DNA from: JBEBXQ01 sp040391535
GTDB taxonomy: Bacteria > Bacteroidota > Bacteroidia > Cytophagales > Spirosomataceae
Direction of reading: 5' to 3'
DNA: 24,937 nt
Assembly: GCA_040391535.1 (NCBI GenBank)
Contig: JBEBXQ010000073.1
Location: 1 to 24,937 of the forward strand
A model generated the notes under the pieces. The model searched no databases. It saw only the letters and a program-made list of their open reading frames with translations, and was not told where the DNA came from. This document shows, piece by piece, positions 23,069 to 24,937 of this stretch; position 1 is the first letter of the stretch; each line of letters starts with the position of its first letter. Position numbers and translations under genes: made by a program.

Positions 23069-24802
23069 ATGATATATATGAAATTTTTCAGAAAAAGCGG
23101 ATGGCTGAAACGGATGGCTGTTCTTCAGGTTATTATATTCCAATCCTTAACCTATGTACTGGCCCAACCGGTTGACAAGATATTTTTCAACGGAAACGTG
23201 ATTACTGTTGATGCGGGAAATTCGGTTGCTCAGTCGGTTGCTATTTATAAAGACAGAATCGTAGCGGTAGGTACTGACGATGAAATCCTGAAACTAAAAT
23301 CGGATGCCACCCAACTCATCGATCTGAGAGGAAAAACGCTGGTACCCGGTTTTATTGATGGCCATAGTCATTTTATGGGTTTGTCCAGAGGAAAAAGCGC
23401 CAACCTGTCTCCACCTCCGATGGGAACGGTAAAGAATATTCCTGATATCATCAAGGTACTGCTGGCCTACAAGGCAGATAATAAAATCAAAGACGGAGAA
23501 TGGATAGGAGCGTTTGGCTATGACACTGATCAGCTGAAAGAATTACGACACCCGGAGAAGGAAGATCTTGATAAGGCTTTCCCCGATAACCCGGTGACTA
23601 TAACGCATGCTTCCGGGCATATGCTGGTAGCGAATTCATTGGCGCTGAAACTCTCCGGAATTGACGAAAAAACCACTGATCCTCCAGGGGGGACTATTGT
23701 CAGAAAACAGAATTCAAATGAGCCTACCGGCTTGTTGCAGGAAACGGCTATGCGTTATATCAAGCGGGGAGAAACCAAACCATTGTCGTGGGAAGAGCAG
23801 CTGAAGCTGATAAAGGAACAACAGCGGCTTTACGCAAGTGTGGGGATAACGACCGCTCAGGACGGGCTATCAAATCTTCAATCGATAGAATTACTGAAAA
23901 AGGCAGCTGATGCCGGAGAGCTTTATATTGATATTATTGCATTGCCATACTATACTTTCCTGGATAACATTCTGGATAACAAATCCTATAAGTTTGGCAT
24001 TTATGATGATCATCTGAAGCTGGGCGGTTTTAAAGTAACAGCTGATGGTTCTCCGCAAGGGAAAACCGCTTTTTTTTCAAGGCCTTATCTTACTGCGGTT
24101 CCGGGCTGCGGGCATGATGCCTGTGCCGGGCAGCCCACGGTAAATCAGGAAGAATTGAATGCTGCTGTTTTAAAAGGATTTAAGCTGAATATTCATCCGT
24201 TTGTTCATTGTAACGGAGATGCGACGGTAGATATGTACATCCGGGCTGTTGAAAATGCCAATGAAGTACTGAAAACGTCGGGTAATCAGCACCGGCCGGT
24301 GGTAATTCATTCACAGTTTGTCAGAGCTGACCAGTTGGATAAATACAAGGAACTGGGCTTTGTTCCTTCTTTTTTTACTAACCACACTTTTTTCTGGGGG
24401 GATACGCACGTGAAAAATCTGGGAAAAGAGCGTGCCTTCTTTTCCAGTCCGCTAAAAGCTGCCCTCAGCCGCGATATCGTATTTACTAATCATACAGATT
24501 TTGGGATTACACCTATCAGTCAGTTGTTTCTCCTGGGATCTTCCGTAAACCGGTTATCACGTTCCAATCAGGTAATAGGGCCCGATCAGCGTGTCACTCC
24601 GCTTGAAGGCCTAAGGGCGATCACCATTAATGGCGCCTACCAGTACTTCGAAGAAAATGAAAAAGGCTCTATCGAAAAAGGGAAACTGGCTGATCTCGTG
24701 ATTCTGTCAGAAGACCCTACTTCCGTTGATCCGCTTAAGATAAAAGATATTAAAGTCCTTGAGACCATCAAACAAGGTAAAACCATTTATCAATTAAATT
24801 AA
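23069..24802 (+). CDS. Exported YtcJ-type metal-dependent amidohydrolase (amidohydrolase_3)
   Basis: The 577-residue protein has an N-terminal export signal (about residues 1-33, basic start, hydrophobic core, LAQ cleavage site). It then follows the COG1574/YtcJ layout: NGNVITVD opening the beta-sandwich, VPGFIDGHSHF with the metal-binding HxH (His99, His101), PTGLLQETA, DGSPQGKTAFFS, HCNGD (His380-Asp384), HSQFV (His414), HTDFGI (His475, Asp477) and the closing EKGSIEKGKLADLVIL. The family hydrolyses C-N bonds; NfdA, an N-substituted formamide deformylase, is a characterised member, but most have unknown substrates. The ATG at 23069 is used; ATG three codons later is equally possible. Its place directly after SusC/SusD, and ten bases before a probable flavin monooxygenase gene, suggests periplasmic processing of the imported compound. 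Confidence 0.9.
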   Translation: MIYMKFFRKSGWLKRMAVLQVIIFQSLTYVLAQPVDKIFFNGNVITVDAGNSVAQSVAIYKDRIVAVGTDDEILKLKSDATQLIDLRGKTLVPGFIDGHSHFMGLSRGKSANLSPPPMGTVKNIPDIIKVLLAYKADNKIKDGEWIGAFGYDTDQLKELRHPEKEDLDKAFPDNPVTITHASGHMLVANSLALKLSGIDEKTTDPPGGTIVRKQNSNEPTGLLQETAMRYIKRGETKPLSWEEQLKLIKEQQRLYASVGITTAQDGLSNLQSIELLKKAADAGELYIDIIALPYYTFLDNILDNKSYKFGIYDDHLKLGGFKVTADGSPQGKTAFFSRPYLTAVPGCGHDACAGQPTVNQEELNAAVLKGFKLNIHPFVHCNGDATVDMYIRAVENANEVLKTSGNQHRPVVIHSQFVRADQLDKYKELGFVPSFFTNHTFFWGDTHVKNLGKERAFFSSPLKAALSRDIVFTNHTDFGITPISQLFLLGSSVNRLSRSNQVIGPDQRVTPLEGLRAITINGAYQYFEENEKGSIEKGKLADLVILSEDPTSVDPLKIKDIKVLETIKQGKTIYQLN

Positions 24803-24812
24803 CCAGTTAAAA

Positions 24813-24937
24813 ATGCCAACCGAAATCACGTCATACGAAATAAGAACTCCTCAGAGAATAGCAGAAGTTTCCTGGTTCGATGATATTATAGGAGGAGATA
24901 CCGCGGCCCTTGGTATTCTTGATCCTGACAGACGAAG
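24813..24937 (+). CDS. Probable LLM-class flavin-dependent monooxygenase, N-terminal fragment cut by the window edge
   Basis: Only 41 codons are visible, starting with ATG ten bases after the amidohydrolase stop codon and open to the end of the window. The segment AEVSWFDDIIGGDTAALGIL followed by DPDRR resembles the first strand and loop of bacterial-luciferase-like monooxygenases of the SsuD type, which use reduced flavin and oxygen to oxidise sulfonates, amines or related compounds. There is no signal peptide, so the product should be cytoplasmic. The spacing implies co-transcription with the SusC/SusD/amidohydrolase genes. The existence of the gene is fairly sure; the family call rests on a short stretch and is moderate. 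Confidence 0.5.
   Translation, partial: MPTEITSYEIRTPQRIAEVSWFDDIIGGDTAALGILDPDRR

Overview
The window looks like a chromosomal stretch from a Bacteroidota bacterium, most likely a Cytophagales member of the Dyadobacter/Spirosoma type. This is inferred from a SusC/SusD pair, promoter boxes of the Bacteroidota form (TTTG, about 20 bases, TAnnTTTG), near-absence of Shine-Dalgarno sequences, a riboswitch-controlled TonB-dependent receptor, and moderate to low GC. The genus is not proven. I see no tRNA, rRNA, CRISPR array, intact insertion sequence or phage gene.

Layout. (1) Positions 1-2774, minus strand: a TonB-dependent outer-membrane receptor behind a canonical TPP riboswitch, so probably uptake of thiamine or a precursor, ending in a rho-independent terminator. 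(2) 2800-9070: single housekeeping and accessory genes: a one-domain rhodanese (+), methylisocitrate lyase PrpB (-), a lipoprotein metallophosphoesterase with an unassigned N-terminal region (+), a COG2509-type FAD oxidoreductase (+) and a Tat-exported Gfo/Idh/MocA oxidoreductase (+). (3) 9067-12038, minus strand: a secreted GH18 chitinase-like enzyme, about 0.9 kb of AT-rich DNA with possible decayed coding fragments, and an EamA/RarD-like permease. (4) 12083-17108, plus strand: a DUF853/HerA-like ATPase, a small exported probable beta-barrel protein, lipoyl synthase LipA and S-adenosylmethionine synthetase MetK. LipA and MetK are separated by a strong terminator overlapping the metK promoter. 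(5) 17215-17445, minus strand: a small Kazal-domain lipoprotein. (6) 17446-18301: about 0.85 kb without a convincing gene, holding a structured repeat, a very good promoter and a 17-bp palindrome. (7) 18302 to the right edge, plus strand: a tightly spaced operon of SusC-like transporter, SusD-like lipoprotein, exported YtcJ-type amidohydrolase and the start of a probable luciferase-like flavin monooxygenase.

The most interesting unit is region 7. It has a SusCD outer-membrane pump but, within the window, no glycoside hydrolase or polysaccharide lyase. Its enzymes would suit capture and oxidative or hydrolytic catabolism of a small nitrogen- or sulfur-containing compound rather than a glycan. 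The substrate is unknown and the operon runs off the window.

Four start codons matter: the longest reading frames of prpB, the metallophosphoesterase, the beta-barrel protein and metK all extend upstream of the likely real starts. I use the internal ATGs, supported by signal peptides, family N-termini or, for metK, a terminator lying inside the extension.
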